Shown here one piece after another: positions 26,077 to 37,492 of a stretch of 64,000 bases of DNA. A model generated the notes under the pieces. That model saw only the letters and a list, made by a program, of their open reading frames with translations. It searched no databases and was not told the origin of the DNA. The stretch comes from Scolanthus callimorphus (lineage: Eukaryota; Cnidaria; Anthozoa; Actiniaria; Edwardsiidae), in the NCBI GenBank assembly GCA_033964015.1, contig CM066924.1, positions 6,554,251 to 6,618,250 on the forward strand. Reading direction: 5' to 3'. Within the stretch, counting starts at the first letter, position 1. Each line of letters starts with the position of its first letter. The translations under genes and the position numbers were made by a program.

Positions 26077-26228
26077 CATTCTCGAACCCAGAGCTCCTCG
26101 GCTTGTTTTCTCGCTGGGGAGGCTCGTAGAGAGAAAGACCTTTCAGCGCATGCTCCAACATTCAAAATCAGGCAATCAGCGATGGCCCTCAAAGTGACGA
26201 GCCGGGGACCTCTGGGTACGAGAAAATG
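26077..26228. mobile_element. MITE family CATTCTCG, copy 3
   Basis: This is the positional counterpart of the copy at 10883, since both follow ATTAGCCGTACT. It has an internal deletion relative to that copy. The insertion therefore predates the A/B split. Confidence 0.8.
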
Positions 26229-26630
26229 ACCCGTATTTCGTTTTCTTCTTTCTCCCGCGCATGTTTATCATTACACAAAATGGCCGTATTTTGTTCTCTC
26301 ACATTTAGAATTTTTGACGAGGTCATGCTTATCATTGTGCAAAATAGCAGTTCTTTGTTTACCCGCATTTAGAATTTATGACATGCGCGAGCTTATTAGG
26401 CGACTTTTATTTTCTTCTTTCTCGCGCGCATGTTTATCATTACACAAAATGGCCGTATTTTGTTCTCTCGCATTTAGAATTGTTGATGAGGGCATGCTTA
26501 TCATTGTGCAAATAGCAGTTCTTTGTTTACCCGCATTTAGAATTTATGACATGTGCGAGCTTATTAGGCGACTTTTGTTTTCTTCTTTCTCATGCGCATG
26601 TTTATCATTGCGCAACATGACAGGTTTCAT

Positions 26631-26851
26631 CATTCTCGTACCCACAGCTCCCCGGCTCGTCTCCTCACGGGGGAGGCTCTGGTGACAGCCACTGACGCAT
26701 GCGCGAGATTTGATTCAGAGCCGTAGAGAGAAAGATCTTTCTGCGCATGCACCAACGTTCAAAGCCAGCCAATCAGCAAAGGTCCTTAAATGGATGTCAC
26801 CAGAGCCTCCCCCGCAAGGAGACGAGCCGGGGAGCTCTGTGTAAGAGAATG
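26631..26851. mobile_element. MITE family CATTCTCG, copy 4
   Basis: AGGTTTCAT is duplicated at 26622-26630 and 26852-26860, a 9-bp target duplication. Copy A has the empty site near 11118-11126. Inner sequences match copy 2 but in inverted order. Confidence 0.87.
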
Positions 26852-27493
26852 AGGTTTCATCGGTTGAAATATAATAATAATAATACAAAATTTCTATAGC
26901 GCCATTTCCTGAAGCTCAATGGCGCTCAATTGTCTTGGTATATTCTGAGGGCCATCATTCATTTTGAGGGCCATTCATACTCAACGTGAAATCGAGCATT
27001 GCCTACTCCTGTCGTTCTATCCGGTGCAAAACTTTTGTTAGGCCGGTTTTGATCGCAAAAATTAATCCGTGCCATGAGATAATAAACAAAGAACTAGTTT
27101 ACTCGGAGCACGAAAATTTGCCAGGAAGGTGACGTTTGTGCAAACTCACAAGCCTGCCCTCTTGGGTGCGCCCGCATTCATTTGTCAGCGTCGACAAATT
27201 TCCCACCTGCTCGTTATGTGTAAACTTGTAACCTGCTCTTTTCCACATCGTCAATTCAATTTTTAAGATGTAGGTTTCGAACAACTAGCAAGACATAAGA
27301 GTCAATGAAAAATATTCTTTTTTCTACGTACACACTATAAATATCTACGAATAGGATCGAAGTTCTCGACATTTTTATTAAAATCAACAGTGAAGAAAAC
27401 ATACGGAAAACTTGGTGGTTAAACTATTAAAAATTGCAAAACAAACTCTTCAGGCCCAAGAATTTTGGTGTTGTGTTCGAGAAGCGTAAACTG

Positions 27494-27501
27494 TATAAAT
27501 A
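27494..27501 (+). promoter_or_regulatory. Possible TATA box upstream of exon 1, copy B
   Basis: TATAAATA lies 172 bases before the ATG at 27673, at the same relative place as 12007 in copy A. Its conservation is within a generally conserved 250-bp block, so it is not independent evidence of function. Confidence 0.3.
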
Positions 27502-27672
27502 TCTACGAAAAGGAAGTTCCGAGGACTTTTTAAAAAATTCAGCAGCCGGAAGAAAAAGTGAATACGAGTTTCGAGAAACGCGTCCCAAGGCCCGTGGACA
27601 AAGTTACCCAGAAGGCCCTGCGCATAGGTTTTTACCCAGAAATCATTGGGTTCGTCATTTAGCACAAACATC

Positions 27673-27729
27673 ATGGCGGACACGAGACAAGTTAAAGCGG
27701 GAAAAACTTCAGCAAAAACCGCTCGAAAG
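27673..27729 (+). CDS. Candidate first coding exon of a zinc-finger gene (copy B)
   Basis: A 19-codon exon, MADTRQVKAGKTSAKTARK, ends at AAG|GTGAGT (27729/27730). It aligns with the exon at 12176 with one codon inserted, and the frame and donor are conserved despite substitutions. The next zinc-finger exon downstream on the + strand is copy C (51041), about 23 kb away, across the DIRS and LINE insertions. Phase is compatible. Whether splicing across that distance occurs cannot be judged from sequence. Confidence 0.45.
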
Positions 27730-28057
27730 GTGAGTATTTTAGTAGTTTTAGGAACGCGTACATGAACTTTAGAACGTGGTCGGTTAGTAGGACTACCAAA
27801 TAGTCCTGTTTGTATTTGCGAGACCGAACATTCAGTAGAAATTCATGGAGTAACCAGTAAACATATGGCATCGAACTTAGTGGTTGATTGCTACTGTGCT
27901 GTAGTCACAAACACTTTAGTTCAGCGGATTAGCAAAATTGCCCACTTTTGGCTAAATGCATCAAAGTTTGCATGTTTTAAAAGACATAATCCAAAATTCA
28001 GTAAAACAAATTCTTCAAACTCTCGAGGGTGTTATTGGCTTGGGACATCTACAAATG

Positions 28058-28163
28058 CGGCAGGTACAAAACGCAGGTCACAGGTCAACAATAGAACGCA
28101 GATCACAAGTAGACTCGTTCTATTGTTGACCTGTGACCTGTGACCTGCGTTTTGTACCTGCCG
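28058..28163. mobile_element. 106-bp foldback with 9-bp target duplication
   Basis: CGGCAGGTACAAAACGCAGG pairs with its reverse complement at the right end. CTACAAATG is duplicated at 28049-28057 and 28164-28172. The 9-bp duplication suggests a Mutator-like mover. The ACCTGTGACCTGTGACCTGC core resembles the outer ends of the element at 20941. Confidence 0.82.
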
Positions 28164-28279
28164 CTACAAATGGGAGGCCTTGCAACGAGGGTTAACCCAC
28201 CATGCAAGACATTTAGTGGGGATTAACAGAATATTAGGGAAAGAGAAAAAACAAAATAAGTAAATAAAATAATCATAAT

Positions 28280-28905
28280 AAAATGGTTAAAATGGTGGAT
28301 GAGCAATGCCTTGAAGTAGTGGACTCCTTCTGCTATCTTGGTGATACCATCTGTGCTGGTGGTGGCTGTGAGGCTGCCATAGTAATGAGAGTAAGCTGCC
28401 TGGGGAAAATATAGAGAGCTGCTACTGGTACTGTCATGCAAAACCTTGTCACTTAGAACCTAAGGGATGAGTGTATGGAATTTGTGTTAGGGGTGCCATG
28501 CTCTACGCCGGTGACTGCTGGTGCTTGACGAGACTTGAAAGAAACAAGCGGGCTATGCTAAGGTGGATGTGTGGCCTGAAACCGGATGTTTACACCAGCC
28601 TAAGCATCATTCGTGTTAAGCTTGGAATTGACAGCCTCGAGACAGCCCTGTCGTCGTGCACCGCTTCAGTGGTTTGGGTATGTGGAGAGAGCTTCAAGTT
28701 CCATTTCCTCCATCAGGAACTTTCGAAGTCATTGGCCGTAAACGTAAAGGTAGACCAAGGGAAACATGGTCTGAGGATGTCTATGAAGTGAGGGTTTCTG
28801 GTCTGTCTGCAGTCTTGGTGGCGGACGAGGGTGCTTGGAGGAGGGCTGTGCAACATCATACCATGCAGCGTCATACCTGCACAGTAGTGGATAAATTATG
28901 CTAAA
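28280..28905 (+). pseudogene. Non-LTR retrotransposon reverse transcriptase, C-terminal relic
   Basis: Frames in succession read a block with FCYLGDTICAGGG, then RGAMLYAGDCWCLTRLERNK and RAMLRWMCGLKP, then the GRPRETW motif. This order (YLGD, AMLYG-like, RWMCG, GRPR-TW) is the conserved region after the polymerase domain in RTE/CR1-like LINEs. Several frame changes and a stop after LGKI show it is dead. The catalytic part is missing, so the copy is 5' truncated. Confidence 0.75.
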
Positions 28906-29283
28906 GGATAGTGAGTGGAAATGGTGGGTCAAATTAGGGGAGGTGCTAAGAAAGAATAAAAATAAAACATATTAAAATAGTAATGAATAAGTAACATTTT
29001 TGTACCCCTCCCAAATCATGTTTTGCAACATATTTCACTCTGTTTGCAAAAGAACTGCAGACTGTGCTAGCGTTCAGTCTTGGCCAGACTGATGCTGTTG
29101 GTATAGTTGTGTTCTTTCTCACTTAATTGGCAAGATGTCAGACGAAGTGAAAATGGGATGGCATGGAAATGAAAGTGTGTAATACATAAGACGACAGCAT
29201 GTTTTTTAAGCTTCATTAACTTTTCATGGTGAGATTGAGCTGCTTGGCCAAAGATATTTTGTCAAGATATGGGACAAAACGGC

Positions 29284-30965
29284 AGCGCCATATTTGATTG
29301 AAGGAATGAGTCGGGTTGATCCACCACAAACACTTTATTACAACATGGCGGCCATGGCGCCTGGACCGCGAACGATGATCTTAGGGAGCATGTTTACAGA
29401 ACTCGAGGCAGTGTACACAGTCTATACAATGTAAAGTAGTCTAGCCATAAACCTGTTTTCTTTCTCTTACATGAAATGAAATGAAAAAATAGGAGTAAAC
29501 AACTACGTAATGTAAGTTATGTACAATATCCAACCGGTAAAGTACACAAGTGCAGCTAAAGAAATATAACGTTTCCTAAATGAAAGCAGAGTAACTGATA
29601 CATATGTATCGAGGGTGGACACAGAGACAGTGGCTAAAACAAAACACTGTATATGTTACACTACATCACAGGTGCATACGAGTTCCACTAGGCTACAGAC
29701 TCATGACTACAATGTGGGTGTGTAAGCACGGTCACAGGTACACGATGGAGACAGGTGTATACACTCAACAGGACATACCATACATGGCTACCGGTGGTAC
29801 CATGTATGGGGTGGGGGGTGACCACTGTTTTCTCTTCCTTCCCCCTCTCTTCTCTGGAGATAGCAATACAAATATGTAACAAAGAAAAGGAGTGGGATGG
29901 AATATAACTCTACGTGGAATGGAACACGTGAACAAGTACAATGTTGACAATGAAATGACAAACAATGGGGAAAAAGGGACAAACATGGAACAACAGAACT
30001 ACCTCGGGGTCAAAGAAATGACTGACTAATAAATGTTAGGTATGAAAAACAGGTATATGCTATGTAAATAAATATAGAGAAGTAATAAAGGTAAACAGAG
30101 CTAAAATGCCTAGAAAATAGAGTCCAAGGTGAGTCCATGATAAATTAAATAATACCATAAATAAAATTGAAGTATCTAGAGTCCAGTAAATGATAGTGTC
30201 CGTGAGAGGTCTGGTAGCAGAGTTGGGGTCGGCAAAGAAGGTTATAATCTGTACTGTTCAATTGATATTGGCTGGGGCCTTGGATGGTTACACGTGGTTG
30301 CGTTGAGAACTGAAGATCGTGAATCGGCGTCAAAGCCGGTCAAATCCAGATGAAAATAAGAGTCAATTCCATTGAAAATAAGGATCAATTCCAGATGAAC
30401 ATAAGAGTCAAAGGCCAGTAATAAATGTATTGACAAATCCATGGGTTAAATCTGGAGCGAATGCAAAGACGTGAGGTGCTTTGTAGCATCGTCTCGTAGA
30501 TCAATTGATTGCAGGTTCGCTTGAAAAATCGTCCAGAAGAATCGTTTTACGTGAAAATGTTAATCAAATGTCTGTTGGTAAATCAGTCAATAAGTTGTGA
30601 GGAACACGGCATGGGCCCATATCTGCCCTACCACGTGTAGAAAAGGTCCCTCCAACTGAACCTTTTGCCAGGCGTGAACCGTACAAATTACGTACAAAAC
30701 CCAACATCATAGCCTCTCGTAGTACCGTTCTCCTTCTCCTCTGGAAGGCCGGAGGATCAGCAGTAATCCGAACCCACCGCTGGACACCACGCCATATTTG
30801 AATGAATGAATGAGTCGGGTTGATCCACCACAAACACTTTATAACAACATGGTGGTCATGGCGCCCTGAACGTGAACGATGATCTAAGGGAGCATGCTCA
30901 CAGAACACGAGGTAGTGTACACAGGGACCCGGTCTAAACAATGTAAACTAACCTAGCCATACTAT
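29284..30965 (-). mobile_element. Possible small LTR-type element
   Basis: Direct repeats of about 175 bp at 29284-29455 and 30786-30965 share GCCATATTTGA, then GAGTCGGGTTGATCCACC, ACAAACACTTTAT and TCTAGCCATA-like ends, at roughly 85-90% identity by eye. About 1.3 kb lies between them. On the minus strand the repeats contain AATAAA or ATAAAG just before GTGTTTGTGGTGG, suiting a poly-A signal. No gag or pol is seen, so it would be a non-autonomous (TRIM/LARD-like) element. A pair of dispersed repeats is the alternative. LTR borders and primer site are not certain. Confidence 0.45.
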
Positions 30966-31028
30966 GGCGCAGAGTCATTTATAATAGATGTACCCATTTG
31001 TTAACTAATTTTGATCCGAGATGACTAT

Positions 31029-31345
31029 GTTTCAAGCTCAAATTCTTAACGATCAGAACTTCTCTACTTTACATATTATTCCTTGCACTGTAATTTTAGC
31101 AGTCTCGTACCCCATACACTTTCCGTGGTTTTTAGGGTGCGCAATGGTTTGTGGGATAGTTTTAACAGGGCGCGCAGAGGGTTATGGGATATACGTACGT
31201 AGGGAAGTGTCTGGTAACAAATGTCCAGAATCTTGCATAACAGTTTAAACTTGCAAACGACCACACTTGTTAGAATTTCTTTAAGTTTTCTATCCTCAAT
31301 CATCAAAAAGAGCCTTTCAGACCTTTCCACGTCCTAATAAATGTA
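31029..31345 (+). repeat. Dispersed duplicate of 16720-16995
   Basis: GGTTTGTGGGATA, GGTAACAAATGTC and CCTCAATCATCAAAAAGAGC are shared in the same order. The continuation at 31345-31418 matches 18500-18560. This looks like paralogous intron sequence of the zinc-finger family rather than a transposon. Confidence 0.75.
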
Positions 31346-31419
31346 ATATTTCCTTGTTTAGATCTAATTTCGAAGCGAACTCGTCTACACTACACTATCT
31401 ACACTATCCAAACAAACTA

Positions 31420-31520
31420 ATATATAGATTTAGCCACTGGCTAAAAGCGGAGCTCCCGGTTACATATTTTTCTGTGTTGATGAACCAAAAAATGGCTGGC
31501 ATTGAACATAGCTTGTCACC
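31420..31520 (-). mobile_element. Hairpin-ended TA element, end fragment (copy 3)
   Basis: After TA at 31418-31419 comes ATATATAGATTTAGCCACTG, then GCTAAAAGCGGAGCTCCCGG. This is the reverse complement of the right end of the element at 41558-43076, hairpin included. The paralogue at 18548 gives the empty site (CAAACAAACTAAAAATG). I could not find the other end before 36 kb, so it may be truncated or strongly diverged. Confidence 0.72.
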
Positions 31521-32173
31521 ATATGCTTTTCAGAGTAAAAATGTCTCTTGATATGAATACACTGTTTTCTTTGGTATTTTGCCACACTGACACAATAAAG
31601 GTATATATAAAAACTAGTAAGTACCTGTGAAAAATTCACGAACTAAATTTTCCTTGAATGACGAAAATTATCGGATTGTCTGCCGCTACGTTTAGAAGGA
31701 TGTGCTGTAACTACGCCTGTTTACTTTAAAGTATCTGTTATCAGCTTATAGATACAGTAGGTGGCATACCGGTGTGAAATATTCGCACCATAGCATACGA
31801 TGGGAAAGGCGTTTTAAATTAGATCGTTGAAAACAATGTTCCTTGTGAATGGAAATGAGGCAAATGCCACACAATAACCCCCTAAATATTTCCTAACAAA
31901 AGGTGTTGAGGCATTGGTTTCACTGTGGTTTTGGCGCGAAACGGATCGCGCGTGTGTCGGTCGAGATGGTCGTATTTTCGGTCAAGAAAGAAAAAAGGCT
32001 GAGTTGTACCACTCGAACTTCAACAACTATTGGTTTTAGATGTAAACTAGAAATAATCTAAGATTAATAAGTGCGTTTCCTTGAACAATTGGGTTGTTCC
32101 CCCAAAAAATTGTACCCTCCAAAAACTCCAAATTTTCAAAAATTGCTTTACCCCTTCCAGACTCCTGTACAAC

Positions 32174-32300
32174 TCCTGTGGAAATTTGAAGCAACCCCTG
32201 TGGAAATTTGAAGCAACCCCTGTGGAAATTTGAAGCAACCCCTGTGGAAATTCCTCATTCTCTTGTTGGGCATGTGGAAATTCCACAGTAATGTTGCAAA
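32174..32300 (+). repeat. 22-bp tandem repeat
   Basis: CTGTGGAAATTTGAAGCAAC repeats with a 22-bp period for three to four units. Degenerate TGTGGAAATTCC copies continue to about 32385. No coding relevance is seen. Confidence 0.8.
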
Positions 32301-32385
32301 TTGATACCCTGTGGAAATTCCAGGGTCAAAATCACTGCCCCCGTGGAAATTACAAGGTCAAAATCAACAAACCCTGTGGAAATTT

Positions 32386-33741
32386 GGAACAGACCATTGA
32401 GATGCCTATTAGACTGAGATCATTAGAATGCAATTGCTTTTGAGCTTTCATGGCACATATATTTTTCGAGGAATATTTTGGTCCTGGCTCAGACAGACTC
32501 CTTGATGGCTCTCTGTCAGTTCTCTTTAGTTTGCTTTTTCTAGTAGGACTCCTTACTGTTTTTCTAATATTATGCATTACATTGCCAACTGGCAGTGTCA
32601 AGTTCATCAGAAGAATAACTTTTTTCTTTTCTGGAAACATTGATCACAATGTCAGAAGCTCTGCCACATACAACATAATTTAAGTCATACAGGGTTCTAT
32701 GTTTAAATTTTGAACACACATGTGAAAGGCTATATGTAGGGCTGTGAACTGTCCATTCTGACAAGTAACTTAAGTAGGAATTGTATTTAAAGTCTGATCA
32801 TAGAAAACTGACATTTGACACAAATCAGAGCTGGGATTTGAGTTGACTTTAAGACCCAAATCAGGCCACAGCAAAAAAAAAGCAACTGGGATTTGTGTTG
32901 ACGTTCAAACCCAAATCAGGCCACCCTGCGAAGGAACTGGGATTTGTGTTGTCGTTGAGACCAAAATCAGGCAACCCAGCGAAGAAACTTGAATTTCTGC
33001 TCTCTGTGTTCTTCTGACATTCGGTCGAAGACACGCACCCTCGTGGCGAAGATCGATTCGCCGTAAAAACTTGGATGGATTTCGCGCTCAGAGAGAAATA
33101 TAACGTTGTTTTCTTAGCCAAAAATGTACTGCAGAGTGATTTGATGTTGTGATCAATGTCCCGTACCTTTCGTTGAGTCTTTTGTCCAAGCACAAGTAAA
33201 AAAACAGAAAAAATCCACGCACAAGAACTTCAGTGACTCGTCAACAGTTCACCTCGAGGTATAAAAACAGCCTTCCCGTGAAAGAGCATGTCTCTGCACG
33301 AAAACGAGGCATGTTTCTGAGCCCGCGATCTCTATGACATGCGCAAACGGTCGTCCCAAACAATCTAGGGGTCTGGGAACGTCATTGGCGCTAAAATATT
33401 ACGTCACTTCTCTAGCATGAAAACGAGGCCATTCCTCAAAGTCTCAAACTCTCGAGGATAAAATGGCATAGCATCCAGCCGAAAACTCCCGAAACCTTCC
33501 CGAATAGGTGGCGTTTCCTCCTTCGTCGGAAACGCAATAATTGCTTATAATCAAGAGAAGTCCCTCGTCTGGTGAATAGGAAGGTTTAGGAAGCGCCAGA
33601 AAGGTAAACTAAAACTTTTTAGATTCTTGCTGTTTTCAATGGAAAGTTGCTTTGCACTGCTCATCATGTTGGACTTTCTTAAAGACTTGTACAACTCGGT
33701 CAATTCGAATTCAAGTGTGTGTGATTTAAAAACTTAGCTTA
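32386..33741. other. Non-coding stretch, nothing recognised
   Basis: A short degenerate repeat around CAGGCCACAGC / CCAAATCAGGC occurs at 32860-32985. Otherwise no gene, RNA or clear mobile element can be supported here. Confidence 0.4.
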
Positions 33742-34198
33742 GACCCCGGTTACACGGGTCCGGACGAATTTTTGACCGGGCGAATTTTGTACCTGGAACA
33801 CCTGTTTACACGGTATCGTGCAAGTTTTGTTCCACATTGCAGAGGTGTTTACACGGGTCCGTGCAACTGAACTAACACTAACATGGCTTCTTCAGTCTCG
33901 TTCTCTGATTGGTTGAAGGTTGAATAGTAGCTTAGTATCCTCGCCTGAAGAGGGCTAGTTTCCAGGCCATTACCGTGGAACTGTGCCAAAACTTGCACGG
34001 TTCCGGTGTTCACACGGGTCCGGTACGAAAACGGAACCGTACCGGTCAAAAGTTGTACCTGTTTTTTGCAGGTCCCAAACTTGCACACTTTGCCGTGCAA
34101 AAATTGGTCCAGTTCCGCCGGACCCGTGTGAACAGAAGCCGTAAGTGGGCCAGAATTCGCCCGGTCAAATATTCGTCCGGTCCCGTGTAACCGGGGTC
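33742..34198. mobile_element. MITE with TTA target duplication
   Basis: GACCCCGGTTACACGGGTCC at the left pairs with its near reverse complement at the right. TTA is duplicated at 33739-33741 and 34199-34201. The inside has repeated ACACGGGTCCG motifs. A TTA/TAA target and GC-rich ends suit a PIF/Harbinger-type MITE. Short frames across it are not genes. Confidence 0.8.
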
Positions 34199-34201
34199 TT
34201 A

Positions 34202-36218
34202 AACAATCTAAGCTTATCAGTGAAACTGAACTTTGGAAAATCGCTTGTAACTTAACTTAAAACCTTTTCCAACAAAAACATGCACACTGGAGAGTCTATA
34301 GAGATTTCCTTCCGTTCCATTTTTAGTATGGATTTCGAAAATTTCATACCTTTCCTCCTTCCGGTCGGGTTTGAGAGCTTCGTTTTTTCGGCTCGAACTT
34401 CTCTGTTTTTAGTATAGATTTCGAAATAAATAGGCTGCCAAAGGTAACTGTTGTTTGTGAACTGAGTGTTTGTTTATTTATAAATGGCGCGCCGGGTCTT
34501 CGTGCAACGCGCCAAAACCTTTGAATGGGATATATTGTTCACTCTAAACTTTTTGGAAAAACGACTTTTGCCTGAACATTACTGTGTTATTTGTGAGAGA
34601 ATCACGTAGGTTTGGACGTATTTGTTGCTTTCGGCTGCGAGAAATTGTTTATTTTTGGTTTCTGTGGAAGACTTAAAATGGCGCCTTTGCGAACTCGATC
34701 TTCTCACTTACGAAAACGCTTGAATTGGATCTTCCGTCCACTTTGTCCTTTTCGAATAAAATGTATCCTATAACACAGTTCCCCAAGTTTGCAAGAGAAT
34801 GGCGTGGTTTGAAGTTCCGTGGTGCAGCCATTTTTCCAAGCTGCTGGGCCAACAGTTTGACCTTGGCCCCCCCAACATCACGTATTAGGCATGGCCTGTG
34901 GAAGTAAGATGAAGAACCTCTTTCAGAAAAAAATACGGTACTAACCTCTCCCAATGGAATGATTCTAACAAAAAGTGCAATAAAGAAGAAAGGAATTATT
35001 TGTCATGAGTTTTTTTAATTTAAATCACAATTATGTACATTTTATTACATGTGCAGTGTATTTTAATAAAAGTAAAAATATTTAATTCCAGAAAATACAG
35101 ATACCAACCATGTAATGAGCAGAGAATAGGTGGCTGCCAATTTTGGTCTTTCTACTCATACCCTCTTTGCAAATTTATTGAAATTCCACTGAAAAATAAC
35201 ATTTTTTCTGGGGAGGGAGGGGCTGGGGCCTCAGAGGGGAGGGGCATCCTTGATCTAAAGCACCATAAGGGGAGGGCCATTCTCATTTGTGAGCATTTCA
35301 GGGGGGTTACACCTCTCTTTTACATGTACATGTTGCTTTCCATGAATTAATTGTTCATTTAAAACTACCTTGGTTATAACAATGTGTGGTTCCAGAAAAT
35401 ATCCATACACCCTCCACGGAAGGGCGTTGGAAAGTGACCCCCCACCCCTCTGGAATTTCAAAGGAAAATACAGTATTTGTATGGAAATCATCAGGTAAAT
35501 TGACCCCCCCACCCACCCTCCGGAATTTCCACAGATATGTCCAATACACTCCACCTGGGCCAACCCGTCAACTGCTGTGGCGACCCGTCAAATCGAAAGA
35601 CAGGTCGTCCCGCGTCCCGTTTTTAGTGTTTCACTCTCAAGATCCGAAACGCGGGATCGCTTTATACCGGAAGTCAAATGTTCCTGCATCGCTGGGAACG
35701 ATTTGAGCTGGCCTGGTTAGCAAGCCATCTGACTACGATTCCGGCAGCGGTACGAGTGCGTGCCATGTTGTCAGTTTGTGACATTTCGTGCCAAATGGGC
35801 TTCAATTTTAATTTTTATCCGAACTAAAACCCTCGATTACTTACAGTGTTATGGCACTGTTACAATTAAATATGTTTCTACCTTCGTTTGGCTTTAGAGA
35901 CCAAATTATTTCATGGTTATGGTTGTCAAGTGGTGTCAGTTCGTCGGCCATGTTTGTCAGGTCGTCCCACTCGTAAGTTTATATGGCCTTTCGTGAGTTC
36001 TGCTCTCGCCTTAGGTCACATTTCTCGGCTTAGTTGGTAGGTACGATGAAAGAAACAAGAACGCATGCCCTTTGACGTTTAACTTCTTCCAAATGTGATG
36101 TGTAAGTATAATTAAAGATGGTCTATTCTTGGTTTTCACTTGTCACGTGACGAAATTTATTTCTCTAAATTAACTTCTAAACACTGGATGGCTAATAGAA
36201 TTATAAAGGATATGCAAA
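34202..36218. other. Non-coding stretch
   Basis: Contains G/C-homopolymer-rich tracts (35210-35300, 35430-35540) with repeated TGGAATTTC motifs. No recognisable exon or RNA gene. Confidence 0.4.
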
Positions 36219-36243
36219 ATTATACTTCAAAATACTCGACTCA

Positions 36244-36362
36244 ATTTAACAATGCAATGTCCTTTAATTCACTCCATAAATACAGTGATTTCAAAGATAA
36301 ACGCTTGTAGTCATGGTAACTTGATCCATAACCACCGCTGGCACCGCGGGCTCATCGTCTTT
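36244..36362 (+). repeat. DIRS-A left inverted terminal repeat
   Basis: It is a 119-bp reverse-complement match of 47318-47436 with no mismatch that I noticed. It includes ATTTAACAATGCAATGTCCT and ends at CATCGTCTTT, 24 bases before the gag start codon. Confidence 0.9.
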
Positions 36363-36386
36363 TTTGTTCACTCCTCTCCACAAAAG

Positions 36387-37410
36387 ATGGCGGACAAAGA
36401 CAATCCCGAAAGAATCGAGGTCCATCCGTCGGAAAATGTAAGTGAAATCACCCATCCTCCACCTACCGCGATGGCCCAGGCTCTCATTGCCGACAAGTCA
36501 TCCATTTCTTTGATTTCCGAGGCTATCTTGGCCTCAATCAAGGCCAATCTTGAGCGCCCCGTAAGTTCGGTGGCTAAACAAACCGTAGTGCCTTTGGGCC
36601 AAACGGTAGAACACTCCACCGGAGAGTCTGTGGACCAAACGGTGAGAGCAAACAAGAGACCAGTAACTCCTATCGACGTGATTGTACTTGATAAGGAGAA
36701 TCCTCACCCGGCAAAACGGACTCGCTTAGATTCCTACGCCTCATCTCTAGACCGCATGGTCGACAACAATGACGACCAAGAGGACGATACAGAAGGTCTC
36801 ATCTCAACTAATTCGCGCTGGGAAGCTAGCGAAGAGCTGGATGCTTTTCTTAAAGTTATCCAGAAGCCCCTACAGCGCTTTGAGAGAAGGTCCATTATAA
36901 GGGAATTCCCACGTCCAGTTTCAGATGCTGCTTTTACGCCTTCGCTGGATACCTACCTTATAGCTATGGTCCAGGGTATTAAAAACCCTGACAATTCCCT
37001 GAAGGACACACAAGATAAACTCCTTGATGTGCTGGGGTCCTTGATAAAAGTACGGTCTCAAGCATGTTCCACTGTACCAAGCGTGCCATATGCTACTGGG
37101 CGACACCTCAGCTCAGCTATCATCCAAGAGACGTGAGCAAGTCCTCACAAAACTGAATCCCATGTTAGCATCATTGGGTAAGGAAGAATTTCCAGATTGT
37201 GGCAAGCAGCTGTTTGGGGAAGGTTTTGAATCGCGCCTCAAGCTTCGCTCAGAAACAGCCAACACCGTAACCAGTGCAAAAAAGGCTGGGAAGCAGCCTT
37301 TTCGAGGAGCTGCCACCCCACGCTTTCAGGGACGGTTCCGGGGTGGCAGAGGCAGAGGAACCTTCAGGGGTTTCTACCGTCCAGGCATGTCAGGGCAGAC
37401 CTCAACCCAA
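36387..37410 (+). pseudogene. DIRS-A gag-like protein, 5' part
   Basis: Starts at ATG 36387 (MADKDNPERIEV). An acidic, low-complexity N-terminus precedes a conserved block (WEASEELDAFLKVIQKPLQ). Near 37080 a one-base shift moves the frame to one reading LLGDTSAQLSSKRREQVLTK and LFGEGF, which aligns with the LVCLGAANWELVQRRRDALK block of DIRS-B gag. An RG-rich C-terminus (RFRGGRGRGTFRGF) suits nucleic-acid binding. The LINE inserts after the 14-bp target at 37397-37410, and gag resumes at 44165. Confidence 0.82.
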
Positions 37411-37492
37411 GGGACTGGGGCGAGACCGTTGAAGCGAACGGACACGAAATTTATCGCTCTCCGGCTCGACAAATGTAAAATCAATTTTTGAG

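Larger units (their letters stand above)
25550..26622. repeat. Satellite block with inserted MITEs, copy B
   Basis: The CGCGCATG / TTATCATTGCACAAATTAGC satellite of copy A continues here and is longer. A 168-bp higher-order repeat occurs at 26244 and 26412 with a partial third unit. Two MITEs of the CATTCTCG family interrupt it and a third lies at its end. Confidence 0.72.

Noticed and set aside
30564..30941. 125-codon minus-strand frame inside the possible LTR element
   Set aside because: It runs through the repeat itself and has no gag, pol or other motif.
32174..32300. Short regular repeats as a possible CRISPR array
   Set aside because: The 22-bp units are directly adjacent with no unique spacers, in eukaryotic DNA without cas genes.
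36252..36386. Upstream ATG extending DIRS-A gag by 45 codons
   Set aside because: The extension lies inside the inverted terminal repeat, which is conserved as DNA. The ATG at 36387 just after it is the likelier start.
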